Of a stretch of DNA of 64,000 nt, positions 1 to 8,762 are shown piece by piece (position 1 is the stretch's first letter; each line of letters opens with the position of its first letter). The position numbers and the translations under genes were made by a program. The notes under the pieces are model-generated. The model was given only the letters and a program-made list of their open reading frames with translations, was not told where the DNA came from and ran no database searches. This DNA is from Streptomyces collinus Tu 365. GTDB taxonomy: Bacteria > Actinomycetota > Actinomycetes > Streptomycetales > Streptomycetaceae. Location of the stretch: positions 3,791,535-3,855,534 of the forward strand of contig NC_021985.1 of NCBI RefSeq assembly GCF_000444875.1, written 5' to 3'.

Positions 1-185
1 GGCTGGACACCTGGGTGTAGCCGGGGACACGCCGGCGGCCCCGGCCCGGCCCGGCCCAATGTCGCAAGCCTGCTACGGAGTGCCGGCCGGGGTTTCCCGC
101 TGGGCGGGGGACCTTAGTGTGGGGGAATCGTTGGGGAGTGTGAGGGCTGCGGGGACCCTGGGGAAGGCGCGGAGGAACTGAGGCT

Positions 186-1844
186 GTGGGCAAGAGAAGG
201 CGCGTCGCCGAGCGACGGAAGACCGGACCCGCCGTGCTCGGCGGGATGATCGCCGTGGTCGTCGGCGGCGCCGGCCTCGGTGCCTACGCGCTCTACGGCG
301 GCGGTGCCGCGGCCGACGACCGTGCCTCCGGCCACAAGACCGTGAAGACCGGTCCGCCGACCGCGGCCGAGGTCCACACGGTGACCACGCGCTTCCTCAC
401 CGCCTGGCAGAAGGGCAGGGTGTCCGAGGCCGCGGCCGCCACCGACGACCCGTCCGCCGCCACCTCCCTGCTCACCGGCTACACCAAGGACGCCCACCTG
501 AAGGACGTCACGCTCACCGCCGGCACCGCGACCGGCGCCAAGGTGCCGTTCTCCGTCAAGGCGACGGTGTCGTACCGGGACCTGAGCAAGCCGCTCGCCT
601 ACGGCAGCGCGCTGACCGTGGTCCGGCGGGCGAGCGACGGCAAGCCGCTGGTCGACTGGCACGCCTCCGTGGTCCACCCGGACCTCAAGGACGGCGACAC
701 GCTCGTCACCGGTGCGTCCGGCACCCCGCCGATCAAGGCGCTGGACCGCGAGGGCGCCGAGCTGACCACGGCCGCCTATCCGTCGCTGGGCACCGTGCTG
801 GACGGTCTGCGCGAGAAGTTCGGCAAGACGGCGGGCGGCAAGGCGGGCGTCGAGCTGCGCGTGGTGCGCGGCAAGGCGTCGCAGACGGCCAAGCTGTCCG
901 ACAAGACGCTCGTGGAGCTGAGCCAGGGCACGCCGGGCACGGTGCGGACCACGCTGAGCCCGACCCTCCAGGCCGCCGCCGAGCGGCAGGTCGGCAAGCG
1001 GTCGCGGGCCTCGGTGGTCGTCATGCGGCCCTCGACGGGCGAGATCCTCGCGGTCGCCAACAGCGGGCACGGCTTCAACACGGCCTTCCAGGGCTCGCTG
1101 GCCCCCGGCTCCACCATGAAGATCATCACGTCGACGATGCTGTTCGAGAAGAAGCTCGTCACCCCCGGCGCCTCGCACCCCTGCCCCAAGACGTACAAGC
1201 TGGCGGGCTGGACGTTCCACAACGACGCCGACTCGGAGATCAAGAAGGGCTCGTTCAAGCTGAGTTTCGGGGCCTCCTGCAACAACGCCTTCATCAACTT
1301 CGCGCCGAAGCTGTCGGACAGCGACCTGACGAAGGAGGCCCAGCAGGTCTACGGCCTGGGGCTGGACAACTGGGCGATCGGCGTCCCCACGTTCGACGGC
1401 TCCGTGCCGGTGCAGAGCGGCGCGCAGATGGGCGCCTCGCTGATCGGGCAGGGCGGGGTCCGGATGAACCCGCTGAACATGGCCTCGGTGTCGGCGACGG
1501 TGGAGTCCGGCGTCTTCCGCCAGCCGTACCTGGTGGCGCCCTCGGTGGACCACCGCTCGGTGGCGAAGGCCGCGCGCAGGATGTCGTCGAAGACGCAGTC
1601 CCAGGTGAAGGAGGTCATGCAGTACACGGCGGCGTACGGCACGGCGGCCAAGGCGATGGCGGGACTGGGCCCGGACTACGGCGCCAAGACGGGCTCCGCC
1701 GAGGTCGACAGCCAGAAGAAGCCGAACGGCTGGCTCACCGCGTACCGGGGCGATCTCGCCGCGGCCGGCGTGGTCGAGGCGGGCGGCCACGGCGGCGACA
1801 CGGCCGGTCCGATCGTGGCGGCCCTGCTGAAGCTCGGCGGCTGA
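186..1844 (+). CDS. Penicillin-binding protein (transpeptidase with MecA-N/NTF2-like domain)
   Basis: Membrane-anchored D,D-transpeptidase that cross-links peptidoglycan outside the membrane. The 552-residue protein has one N-terminal membrane segment (about residues 15-37) and an NTF2-like MecA-N-type region (about 55-180). The penicillin-binding domain shows the three active-site motifs: S309-T-M-K, S364-C-N and K501-T-G. The GTG start is supported by GGAGGA 8 bases upstream. It converges with the SsgA-like gene 9 bp downstream. In S. coelicolor PBP genes also lie beside ssgE, which suggests a role in growth- or sporulation-linked wall synthesis; that link is inference. The C-terminus stops soon after the KTG motif, as in other short streptomycete PBPs of this type. 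Confidence 0.93.
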   Translation: MGKRRRVAERRKTGPAVLGGMIAVVVGGAGLGAYALYGGGAAADDRASGHKTVKTGPPTAAEVHTVTTRFLTAWQKGRVSEAAAATDDPSAATSLLTGYTKDAHLKDVTLTAGTATGAKVPFSVKATVSYRDLSKPLAYGSALTVVRRASDGKPLVDWHASVVHPDLKDGDTLVTGASGTPPIKALDREGAELTTAAYPSLGTVLDGLREKFGKTAGGKAGVELRVVRGKASQTAKLSDKTLVELSQGTPGTVRTTLSPTLQAAAERQVGKRSRASVVVMRPSTGEILAVANSGHGFNTAFQGSLAPGSTMKIITSTMLFEKKLVTPGASHPCPKTYKLAGWTFHNDADSEIKKGSFKLSFGASCNNAFINFAPKLSDSDLTKEAQQVYGLGLDNWAIGVPTFDGSVPVQSGAQMGASLIGQGGVRMNPLNMASVSATVESGVFRQPYLVAPSVDHRSVAKAARRMSSKTQSQVKEVMQYTAAYGTAAKAMAGLGPDYGAKTGSAEVDSQKKPNGWLTAYRGDLAAAGVVEAGGHGGDTAGPIVAALLKLGG

Positions 1845-1853
1845 CCGGACGCG

Positions 1854-2192
1854 TCAGCCTCGTACGGGCTCTGCCGTGTAGGTCCGGCGCAGGAATCTGA
1901 CCAGCGTCTTCGACTCGAACTGCACCACTTCCACCCCGTGCGAGGAGTGGAACTCGACCACGGCCTGGACGCGTCCGCAGGGCCAGACCCGGACGTCGCC
2001 GCTGGCGGCGGGCGCCCTCAGGCCCTTTTCGAGCAGTGCGCGGGAGAACGCCCACTCGTGCGGCCCGGGAAGGCCGACCCGGACGAGCCGGGGGTCCGTG
2101 TCGGGGTCCCAGCGCAGCACGACGGGCACCGCTCCGGGATCCTCTTCGTCCGTGACGATATGGGCGCGCGCGTACTGTTCGACCACAGACAT
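1854..2192 (-). CDS. ssgE: SsgA-like sporulation/cell-division protein (SALP), probably SsgE
   Basis: Small soluble member of the actinomycete-specific SsgA-like family, which steers septum placement, spore-wall synthesis and spore separation in sporulating hyphae. The 112-residue product carries the family signatures: PVVLRWDP near the start, HEWAFSRALLEKGL in the middle, then GDVRVWP and the closing FLRRTYT block. The ATG has GAGGG 8 bases upstream. The symbol rests on neighbourhood (PBP on one side, nickel ECF transporter on the other, as I recall for SCO3158 ssgE), so paralogue identity is less certain than family. At 112 residues it is somewhat shorter than SsgB (about 137). Confidence 0.82.
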   Translation of the reverse strand: MSVVEQYARAHIVTDEEDPGAVPVVLRWDPDTDPRLVRVGLPGPHEWAFSRALLEKGLRAPAASGDVRVWPCGRVQAVVEFHSSHGVEVVQFESKTLVRFLRRTYTAEPVRG

Positions 2193-2328
2193 CGGACCGC
2201 CCTCTCACACTCAGTGACAGAAGTGAAAGCTATGCATCCGCTTCCCCTCCAATGTCGCACATATTCCCGTGTGTGCCCTGGCGAGCGCGGGGTCACGGAC
2301 CGCGACCGGCACCGAGACCGACTCTCTC

Positions 2329-2359
2329 TTGCAATTCGTTCGCAACAAGCCCCTAAAAT
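2329..2359 (+). promoter_or_regulatory. Nur-type operator overlapping the leaderless nikMN promoter
   Basis: Positions 2329-2345 read TTGCAA-N5-TCGCAA, one base from the published Streptomyces Nur box tTGCaa-N5-ttGCAA. The left half-site also serves as a plausible -35 (TTGCAA), and TAAAAT at 2354-2359 is a good -10. The nikMN GTG follows the -10 by 6 bases, so the mRNA should start at the start codon. Nickel-loaded Nur bound here would block RNA polymerase directly. Confidence 0.75.
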
Positions 2360-2365
2360 CGTACG

Positions 2366-3415
2366 GTGCACGTACCCGACGGATTCATCGACGCCCCCAC
2401 CTCCGCCGTCACCGGAGTGGTCGCCGCAGGCGCCCTCGCGGTGAGCCTGCGCGGCGCCCGCCGCGAACTCGACGAGCGGACCGCCCCGCTGGCCGGTCTC
2501 GTCGCGGCGTTCATCTTCGCCGTGCAGATGCTGAACTTCCCCGTGGCCGCCGGGACCAGCGGCCATCTGCTGGGCGGCGCGCTCGCCGCCATCCTGGTCG
2601 GCCCCTGCACCGGCGTGCTCTGCGTGTCGGTCGTGCTGCTCATGCAGGGCGTGCTGTTCGCCGACGGCGGGCTGACCGCGCTCGGCGTGAACATCACCGA
2701 CATGGCGCTGGTCACGACCGTGGTGTCGTACGCCGTCTTCCGCGCGCTGCTCGCGGTGCTGCCCCGCAGACGGCGCTCGGTCACCGTCGCCTCCTTCGTC
2801 GCCGCGCTGGTCTCCGTGCCGGCCGCGGCCGTCGCCTTCACGCTCATGTACGCGGTCGGCGGCACCACCGACGTCGCCATCGGCAAGGTCGCGACCGCCA
2901 TGATCGGCGTCCATGTGCTGATCGGTGTCGGCGAGGCCGTGATCACCGCCCTGACGGTGAGCGCCGTCGTCGCCGTCCGCCCCGACCTGGTGCACGGCGC
3001 GCGCGGGCTGCGGCAGCGCCTCAGGCTGCGGGTGAACGGCGAGCTGGTGGACGCGCCCGCGGCGGCCCCCGTCGCGGCCCGCACCTCCCGGCGCGGGCTG
3101 TGGCTCACCGGTCTGGCCGCCTCGCTGGTGCTCGCCGGGTTCGTCAGCTTCTACGCCTCGGCCAGCCCCGACGGCCTGGAGAAGGTCGCGCACGACCAGG
3201 GCATCGACAAGAAGGCCGGGAAGCACGCGTCGGACGGCTCCCCGCTGGCCGGCTACGGCGTCAAGGACGTCGCCGACGCGCGCCTGTCCGGGGGCCTCGC
3301 GGGTGTGATCGGCGTCGGCGTGACGGTCGTCGCGGGCAGCGCGGTGTTCTGGACGGTGCGCAGGCGGCGCACCGAGGACGTCCGGGACGTCTCGCCCGTG
3401 AACTCGGGCGTCTGA
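2366..3415 (+). CDS. nikMN: Nickel ECF transporter substrate-binding membrane protein (NikM-NikN fusion)
   Basis: Energy-coupling-factor S-component for metal uptake, 349 residues with about seven membrane segments. The N-terminal CbiM/NikM domain begins MHVPDGFID. With the GTG start at 2366, histidine falls at positions 2 and 67 (AAGTSGH67), matching the nickel ligands reported for NikM, which supports both start and function. After about residue 245 there is a CbiN/NikN-like tail with a membrane segment, the PDGLE motif and a last transmembrane helix, so M and N are fused. It is first gene of a run with nikQ (1 bp gap), nikO and a marR gene. Nickel rather than cobalt is inferred from the Nur box. 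Confidence 0.9.
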   Translation: MHVPDGFIDAPTSAVTGVVAAGALAVSLRGARRELDERTAPLAGLVAAFIFAVQMLNFPVAAGTSGHLLGGALAAILVGPCTGVLCVSVVLLMQGVLFADGGLTALGVNITDMALVTTVVSYAVFRALLAVLPRRRRSVTVASFVAALVSVPAAAVAFTLMYAVGGTTDVAIGKVATAMIGVHVLIGVGEAVITALTVSAVVAVRPDLVHGARGLRQRLRLRVNGELVDAPAAAPVAARTSRRGLWLTGLAASLVLAGFVSFYASASPDGLEKVAHDQGIDKKAGKHASDGSPLAGYGVKDVADARLSGGLAGVIGVGVTVVAGSAVFWTVRRRRTEDVRDVSPVNSGV

Positions 3416-3416
3416 C

Positions 3417-4178
3417 ATGGGCGCAGGACACGCGCACCGGCTCTACCGGCACGGGCACTCGCCCGTGCACGCCCTGCCGCCGCACACCAAACTGGCCGCC
3501 GCCTTCGCCTTCGTGGTGGTCGTCGTGTCGACCCCGCGCGAGGCCATGTGGGCGTTCGCGCTGTACGCGGGCCTGCTCGGGTACGTCGCCCACCGGGCCC
3601 GCGTGCCCGCCGCCTTCCTGCTCAAGCGGCTGCTGATCGAGGTGCCGTTCGTCGCGTTCGCGGTGCTCATGCCGTTCGTGGCGGAGGGCGAGCGGGTGCA
3701 CGTGCTGGGCCTGTCGCTGAGTGTCAACGGGCTGTGGGGTGCCTGGAACGTGCTCGCCAAGGGCACCCTCGGCGTCGCCGCCTCCGTGCTCCTGGCCGCC
3801 ACCACCGAGCTGCGCGAACTGCTGCTCGGGCTCCAGCGGCTGAGGCTGCCGTCGCTGCTCGTGCAGATCGCCTCGTTCATGATCCGCTACGGGGACGTCA
3901 TCACCGACGAGATGCGCCGGATGCGGATCGCCCGTGAGTCACGCGGCTTCGAGGCGCGGGGGGTGCGGCACTGGGGGGTGCTCGCCAAGTCCGCCGGCGC
4001 CCTGTTCATCCGGTCCTACGAGCGCGGCGAGCGGGTGCACCTGGCCATGGTGAGCCGCGGGTACGCCGGTTCGATGCCGGTCATCGACGAGGTGACCGCG
4101 TCCCGGGCCCAGTGGCGCCACGCCCTCGCCCTCCCCTGTGCCGCCCTTGTCGTCTGTCTGCTGGGATGGGTCCTGTGA
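3417..4178 (+). CDS. nikQ: ECF transporter transmembrane coupling protein NikQ/CbiQ
   Basis: T-component of the nickel ECF transporter, joining the NikMN binding protein to the NikO ATPase. The 253-residue protein has several hydrophobic segments. A cytoplasmic coupling region carries the ARESRGFEARG motif (about residues 170-180), and a second coupling helix contains SYERGERVHLAMVSRGY, both typical of CbiQ-type proteins that dock on the ATPase. The ATG starts one base after the nikMN stop, and its TGA overlaps the nikO GTG, indicating translational coupling. Confidence 0.92.
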   Translation: MGAGHAHRLYRHGHSPVHALPPHTKLAAAFAFVVVVVSTPREAMWAFALYAGLLGYVAHRARVPAAFLLKRLLIEVPFVAFAVLMPFVAEGERVHVLGLSLSVNGLWGAWNVLAKGTLGVAASVLLAATTELRELLLGLQRLRLPSLLVQIASFMIRYGDVITDEMRRMRIARESRGFEARGVRHWGVLAKSAGALFIRSYERGERVHLAMVSRGYAGSMPVIDEVTASRAQWRHALALPCAALVVCLLGWVL

Positions 4179-4927
4179 GTACTGCTTCCCTGGAGGTCTC
4201 CGGCCTCGCGTTCGCCTACCCCGACGGCCACCAGGCCCTGTTCGGCGTGGACTTCTCCATCGCGCGCGGCGAACGGGTCGCCCTCCTCGGCCCGAACGGC
4301 GCGGGCAAGACCACCCTCGTGCTGCACCTGAACGGCATCCTGGGCGGCGGCACCGGCACGGTCACCGTGGCCGGACTGCCGGTCGGCCGGCGGCACATGG
4401 CCGAGATCCGGCAGAAGGTCGGCATCGTCTTCCAGGATCCCGACGACCAGTTGTTCATGCCGACCGTGCGCGAGGACGTCGCGTTCGGGCCCGCGGCGGC
4501 CGGGATCAGGGGCGCGGCGCTGGAGGAGCGGGTGAGCACGGCCCTGGAGCGGGTCGGGATGCGGGAGTTCGCCGACCGGCCGCCGCACCACCTCTCGTTC
4601 GGCCAGCGGCGCCGGGTCGCGGTGGCGACCGTGCTCGCCATGGAACCGGAGATCCTGGTCCTGGACGAGCCCTCCTCCAACCTGGACCCGGCCTCCCGGC
4701 GCGAACTCGCCGACATCCTGCGCTCGCTGGACGTGACGGTCCTCATGGTCACGCACGACCTGCCGTACGCCCTGGAGCTGTGCCCGCGCTCGCTCGTCCT
4801 CAGCGACGGCGTGATCGCGGCGGACGGCCCGACCGGCACGCTGCTCGGCGACGACACCCTGATGCGGGCCCACCGCCTGGAGCTGCCGTTCGGCTTCGAC
4901 CCGAAGTCCGTGACAATGGGCGCGTGA
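4175..4927 (+). CDS. nikO: ECF transporter ATP-binding protein NikO/CbiO
   Basis: ABC ATPase that powers nickel uptake. It shows Walker A GPNGAGKT (about residues 39-46), Q-loop FQDPDDQLF, signature LSFGQRRRVAVA, Walker B ILVLDEP and the switch histidine in MVTHD. I chose GTG at 4175 because it overlaps the nikQ stop (GTGA); an ATG lies 9 bases upstream at 4166. The product is 250 residues, usual for the family. Its stop overlaps the GTG of the next gene, so a MarR-type regulator is co-translated with the transporter. Confidence 0.92.
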   Translation: MSTASLEVSGLAFAYPDGHQALFGVDFSIARGERVALLGPNGAGKTTLVLHLNGILGGGTGTVTVAGLPVGRRHMAEIRQKVGIVFQDPDDQLFMPTVREDVAFGPAAAGIRGAALEERVSTALERVGMREFADRPPHHLSFGQRRRVAVATVLAMEPEILVLDEPSSNLDPASRRELADILRSLDVTVLMVTHDLPYALELCPRSLVLSDGVIAADGPTGTLLGDDTLMRAHRLELPFGFDPKSVTMGA

Positions 4928-5400
4928 CGCGTCAAGACCACCGAGACGACGACGGCGCCGCCGGGTCGCTGCTGCTCGACGACCAGCTCTGCTTCGCGCT
5001 GTACGCGGCCCAGCGCGCCGTGACCGCCGCGTACCGCCCGCTCCTGGACGACCTGGGGCTCACCTATCCGCAGTACCTCGTGCTGCTGGTGCTGTGGGAG
5101 CACGGGGAGACCAGCGTGAAGGAACTGGCGGGCGCCCTGCGGCTGGACTACGGCACCGTCTCACCGCTGCTGAAGCGGCTGGAGGGGGCGGGCCTGGTGC
5201 GCCGGGAGCGGGCGGCGGACGACGAGCGCTCGGTCCTGGTCGCGTGCACCGGGCGCGGGGAGCAGCTCAGGGAGCGCGCGGCGCGCGTACCCGGCGCGCT
5301 GCTCGCGGCGACGGGGCTCGGCGGCCGGGAGGTGGAGCTGCTGCGCGCGGAGCTGTGGAAGCTCACCGAGCGCGCCGACGCGGCGGCCGACCGGCGCTAG
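4924..5400 (+). CDS. ohrR: MarR-family organic-peroxide sensor, OhrR type
   Basis: Winged-helix repressor of 158 residues. The N-terminal LLDDQLCFALYAAQ places a cysteine at position 23, the position of the peroxide-sensing cysteine in OhrR proteins. The winged helix covers roughly residues 60-120 (SVKELAGALRLDYGTVSPLLKRLE). The GTG overlaps the nikO stop (GTGA), so it is translated from the end of the nickel operon, although its likely target ohr starts 168 bp downstream. The C-terminal half lacks obvious extra cysteines, which fits a one-Cys OhrR. The larger open frame upstream of 4924 is a shadow of nikO. Confidence 0.87.
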   Translation: MTRQDHRDDDGAAGSLLLDDQLCFALYAAQRAVTAAYRPLLDDLGLTYPQYLVLLVLWEHGETSVKELAGALRLDYGTVSPLLKRLEGAGLVRRERAADDERSVLVACTGRGEQLRERAARVPGALLAATGLGGREVELLRAELWKLTERADAAADRR

Positions 5401-5567
5401 CACCGGGCCACCCGCGGCCGGCCGGCGCTGATCCCGGGTTTTCCGTCGCCGGCCCGGTGTGCCGGGGTTACCGGCGGTTGCCACCCCCCGCCCGCACCTA
5501 CCGACATACCGGCCGGTACCTTGTGCGCGATGTACTTGCGCGCCACTTTTCCTGGGGGAGGCCGACC

Positions 5568-6023
<456 letters not shown>

Positions 6024-6045
6024 GCCACATCTCACCACCCGCCGA

Positions 6046-6071
6046 GGAATCCAAGGCCGCGCACCCGTGTT
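6046..6071 (+). promoter_or_regulatory. Predicted SigR promoter
   Basis: GGAAT at 6046-6050 and GTT at 6069-6071 are separated by exactly 18 bases, matching the published SigR consensus GGAAT-N18-GTT for thiol-oxidative stress genes. Transcription would start near 6078, ahead of the GGAGGG ribosome site of the serine hydrolase gene. Confidence 0.7.
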
Positions 6072-6106
6072 TCACTCATGGTCCGGGGTCACTGGAGGGA
6101 TCAGGC

Positions 6107-7285
6107 GTGGATGTGGATGTGAACGGCACGGTGGCCGAGGGCTTCGAGCCGGTCGGGGAGGCGTTCGCGGCCAACTTCGAACTGCTCGGTGAGCGCGGCG
6201 CGGCCGTCACCGTGTACCGGGACGGGCACCGGGTCGTCGACCTGTGGGCCGGCGCCCGGGACGTGGACGGCACCGAGCCCTGGGAGCGGGGCACCGCGCA
6301 GGTGGTGCGCTCGGCGACCAAGGGGGTCGCCGCCGCCGCGCTCCTGCTGCTGCACCAGCGCGGCGAGCTGGACCTCGACGCCCCCGTCGGCACGTACTGG
6401 CCCGAGTACAAGACGGCCGGCAAGGAGCGCACGCTCGTCCGGGACCTGCTCGCGCACCGCGCCGGCGTGCCCGTGCTGGACCGGCCGCTGACCCCCGCCG
6501 AGGCGGCCGACCCGGACCTCGGCGCGGCCGCCGTCGCCGCCCAGGCGCCGGTGTGGCAGCCGGGGGCGGACCACGGCTACCACGCGCAGACCTACAGCTG
6601 GCTCACCGGCGAGCTGGTCCGCCGGGTCACCGGGCGTCCGGTCGGCGAATGGATCGCCCGCGAGATCGCCGCTCCCGTCGGCGCCGGCCTGTGGCTGGGG
6701 CTGCCGGAGTCCGAGCGGGCCCGCGTGGGCCGCGTCGGCCCGCTGGCGGCACCCGAGACGGCCGGGGTGCTGAAGACCCGCCCCAAGCGCGCGGTCGCCG
6801 AGGCGTACGCCGACCCCGGCTCGCTCACCCGGCGCGCGTTCGCCGCGATCACCCCACTGCCGGACGAGAACGACCCCGCCTACCGCGCGGCCGCCCTGCC
6901 CGCCTCCAACGGCATCGCGACCGCCGACGGGCTCGCCCGCTTCTACGCCTCGCTGATCGGCGAGGTGGACGGCGGCACCCGCCTGTTCACGCCGCGGACC
7001 GCCGAACTGGCCCGCGCGGAGAGGTCCGCCGGGCCGGACCGGGTCCTCGTCGTGGGCACCCGGTTCGGCCTCGGCTACATGCTGCACGGCAGCGCGTCGC
7101 CGCTGCTCTCCCCCGGCTCCTTCGGCCACCCGGGCCGGGGCGGCGCCCTCGCGTTCGCCGATCCCGAGTCCGGGATCGCCTTCGGCTACGTCACCAACGG
7201 CTTCCGCGCGAGCGTGACGGCGGACCCGAGGGCGCAGGCCCTGGTGCGGGCCGTGCGCACGGCGCTCGGCCGCGAGGCCGGCTGA
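6107..7285 (+). CDS. Serine hydrolase of the beta-lactamase/EstB esterase family
   Basis: 392-residue class C beta-lactamase-fold hydrolase without a clear signal peptide, so probably a cytoplasmic esterase. It has the nucleophile motif S69-A-T-K72, a Y163-S pair at the position of the family's YxN, and a C-terminal FGHPGRGG block in place of the KTG box. GTG at 6107 is preceded by GGAGGGA at 7-base spacing; the longer open frame upstream is a shadow of ohr. The predicted SigR promoter 36-61 bases upstream implies induction by thiol oxidation, which fits its place next to ohrR-ohr. The natural substrate cannot be told from sequence. Confidence 0.88.
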   Translation: MDVDVNGTVAEGFEPVGEAFAANFELLGERGAAVTVYRDGHRVVDLWAGARDVDGTEPWERGTAQVVRSATKGVAAAALLLLHQRGELDLDAPVGTYWPEYKTAGKERTLVRDLLAHRAGVPVLDRPLTPAEAADPDLGAAAVAAQAPVWQPGADHGYHAQTYSWLTGELVRRVTGRPVGEWIAREIAAPVGAGLWLGLPESERARVGRVGPLAAPETAGVLKTRPKRAVAEAYADPGSLTRRAFAAITPLPDENDPAYRAAALPASNGIATADGLARFYASLIGEVDGGTRLFTPRTAELARAERSAGPDRVLVVGTRFGLGYMLHGSASPLLSPGSFGHPGRGGALAFADPESGIAFGYVTNGFRASVTADPRAQALVRAVRTALGREAG

Positions 7286-7334
7286 CCGGACGGCCGGACG
7301 CCCGGGCCGGCCGGGCCGGCCGGGTGCCGGGTTC

Positions 7335-7610
7335 TCACACGTTGATCGGGTGCGAGGTCCGTCCGGACACCGAGTCGATCTCCCCGTGCGCCTTGGTCAG
7401 CAACTGCATGGCGATCTCGTTGAGGGCGCGGGCACCCGCGATCTCCTCGCCGACCCGCGGCTGGTTGGAGTCGATGCGGTGACGGCTGGCGGCGCCGTGG
7501 GCGCGCACCTCGGTGCCGTCGGGCAAGCGCACCAGGGCGACCGCGCGCGTGTGCTGGTCGTCCTCGTGGAACTCCAGCTCGACGTGCCATCCCACCACGG
7601 TGTTCATCAT
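7335..7610 (-). CDS. DUF1876-like small protein
   Basis: 91-residue protein resembling the actinobacterial DUF1876 family (from memory; a dsRBD-like fold has been suggested). It begins MMNTVVGWHVELEF and contains DGTEVRAHGAASRHRIDSNQP and IGARAL-type segments, a compact alpha/beta pattern. GGAGGT lies 7 bases upstream of the first of two consecutive ATG codons. It converges with the serine hydrolase gene across a GC-rich 49-bp gap. No catalytic motif is visible and no function can be given. Confidence 0.8.
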   Translation of the reverse strand: MMNTVVGWHVELEFHEDDQHTRAVALVRLPDGTEVRAHGAASRHRIDSNQPRVGEEIAGARALNEIAMQLLTKAHGEIDSVSGRTSHPINV

Positions 7611-7665
7611 GTCGACCACCTCCACGAAGTCCGTGGTTCCAGGGTGCTCCCGCGCGCCCGGAACG

Positions 7666-8571
7666 TCACGTGGAGGCCGGGCCGCCGCCCGGCGGCTCCT
7701 CGAAGCTGGCGAAGTAGGCGGCGACCATGTCCTCGTCGGCGTGCCCCTGCGCGGCGGCCCGGGCCAGCCGCTCCGCGGTCGCGGCGGCCACGTCGAGCCG
7801 TACGCCGCCCCGCTCACCGGCCTGGACGATGAGCCGGGCGTCCTTCTCGGCGGTGGACACGGCGAACGACGCCGGGGTCAGCTTCCCGTCGAGGACCAGG
7901 GCGGACTTGGCGCGCAGGTAACCCATGTCGAGCGGGCCGCCCTCGATGAGGTCGAAGAAGTCGTGCGGGTCGACGCCGAGGGCCCGGGCCAGGGCCAGCA
8001 CCTCGCCGGTCGCCGCGGTGGCCGCGAGGACCCAGCTGTTGGCGACCAGCTTCAGCCGGCTGGCGCTGCCCGCGGCCCCGTCGTCGCCGGTCCACACGGT
8101 CCGGGTGCCGACCGCGTCGAAGACGGGCGCGAGCGTCTCCCGGCCCTCCTCGGGCCCGGCGGCCAGCACCACGAGTTCACCGGCCTCGGCGGGCTGACGG
8201 GTGCCCAGGACCGGCGCGTCGTAGAACACCAGGCCGTGCTCGCGGGCGAATCCGGCGAGGTCGGCGACGAGTTCGACGCCGGCGGTGGTGGACTGCGCCC
8301 ACACGGTGCCCGGCCGCAGCGCCGGGGCGGCCTCGCGCATGACGTCCAGGGCGGCGCCGCCGTCGTACAGCATGGTCAGCACGACGTCGGCGCCCTCGAC
8401 GGCCTCGGCGGGCGTGCCGGTGACCCGGATCCCGTCGGCGGCCAGCGGCTCGGCCTTCTCCCGGGTGCGGTTCCAGGCCCGTACCTCGAGTCCGGCGCGG
8501 GCGAGGTTGCGGGCCATGGCGGCACCCATGATGCCCGTACCCAGGACACTGACGGTCGGCTTGTCGGTCAT
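7666..8571 (-). CDS. NAD(P)-dependent beta-hydroxyacid dehydrogenase (3-hydroxyisobutyrate dehydrogenase family)
   Basis: 301-residue soluble oxidoreductase. The N-terminal Rossmann fold has GTGIMGAAMA (about residues 10-19). The substrate motif region reads FYDAPVLGTRQPAEAGELVV, and the helix with the conserved catalytic lysine is SRLKLVANSW (about residue 168). The C-terminal all-helical dimerisation domain is complete. AGGAG lies 6 bases before the ATG. Family members reduce or oxidise small beta-hydroxyacids or semialdehydes such as 3-hydroxyisobutyrate or tartronate semialdehyde; the actual substrate is unknown. It is separated by about 190 bp from the deacylase gene on the same strand. 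Confidence 0.88.
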   Translation of the reverse strand: MTDKPTVSVLGTGIMGAAMARNLARAGLEVRAWNRTREKAEPLAADGIRVTGTPAEAVEGADVVLTMLYDGGAALDVMREAAPALRPGTVWAQSTTAGVELVADLAGFAREHGLVFYDAPVLGTRQPAEAGELVVLAAGPEEGRETLAPVFDAVGTRTVWTGDDGAAGSASRLKLVANSWVLAATAATGEVLALARALGVDPHDFFDLIEGGPLDMGYLRAKSALVLDGKLTPASFAVSTAEKDARLIVQAGERGGVRLDVAAATAERLARAAAQGHADEDMVAAYFASFEEPPGGGPAST

Positions 8572-8666
8572 GACGGCTCCTGTCCCTGAGGTTCCTGTCC
8601 TCCGAGTCCCCCGGGTGCCCCCGAAGTCCCCTCGGGACCCCCGCCGCCCGGGGTCGCGCGCGGCGC

Positions 8667-8762
8667 CTACCCAGCGTGCAGCATCAGCCCGATGCCCACG
8701 ACCAGCAGGCCCGCCGCCGCGATCCGGGGAGCGCCGAAGGGCTCCTTGACCAGGGGTGTCAC
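8667..8762 (-). pseudogene. C-terminal remnant of a small membrane transporter
   Basis: A 31-codon frame that starts with a GTG overlapping the TGA of the upstream deacylase gene. Its product, with KEPFGAPRIAAAG followed by LLVVGIGLMLHAG, looks like the last helix of an EamA or SMR-type exporter. No matching N-terminal part occurs nearby. I read it as the tail left after a deletion, possibly still translated through the stop/start overlap. The alternative is a genuine single-helix small protein. Confidence 0.4.

Noticed and set aside
114..1790. 558-codon open frame antisense to the PBP gene
   Set aside because: Arg/Gly/His-rich composition of a GC-shadow frame; the plus strand encodes a PBP with all catalytic motifs.
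2193..2365. Cobalamin riboswitch before the CbiM/NikM-type transporter
   Set aside because: Only 173 bp divergent region, no B12-box motif seen, and a leaderless promoter with Nur box leaves no leader RNA.
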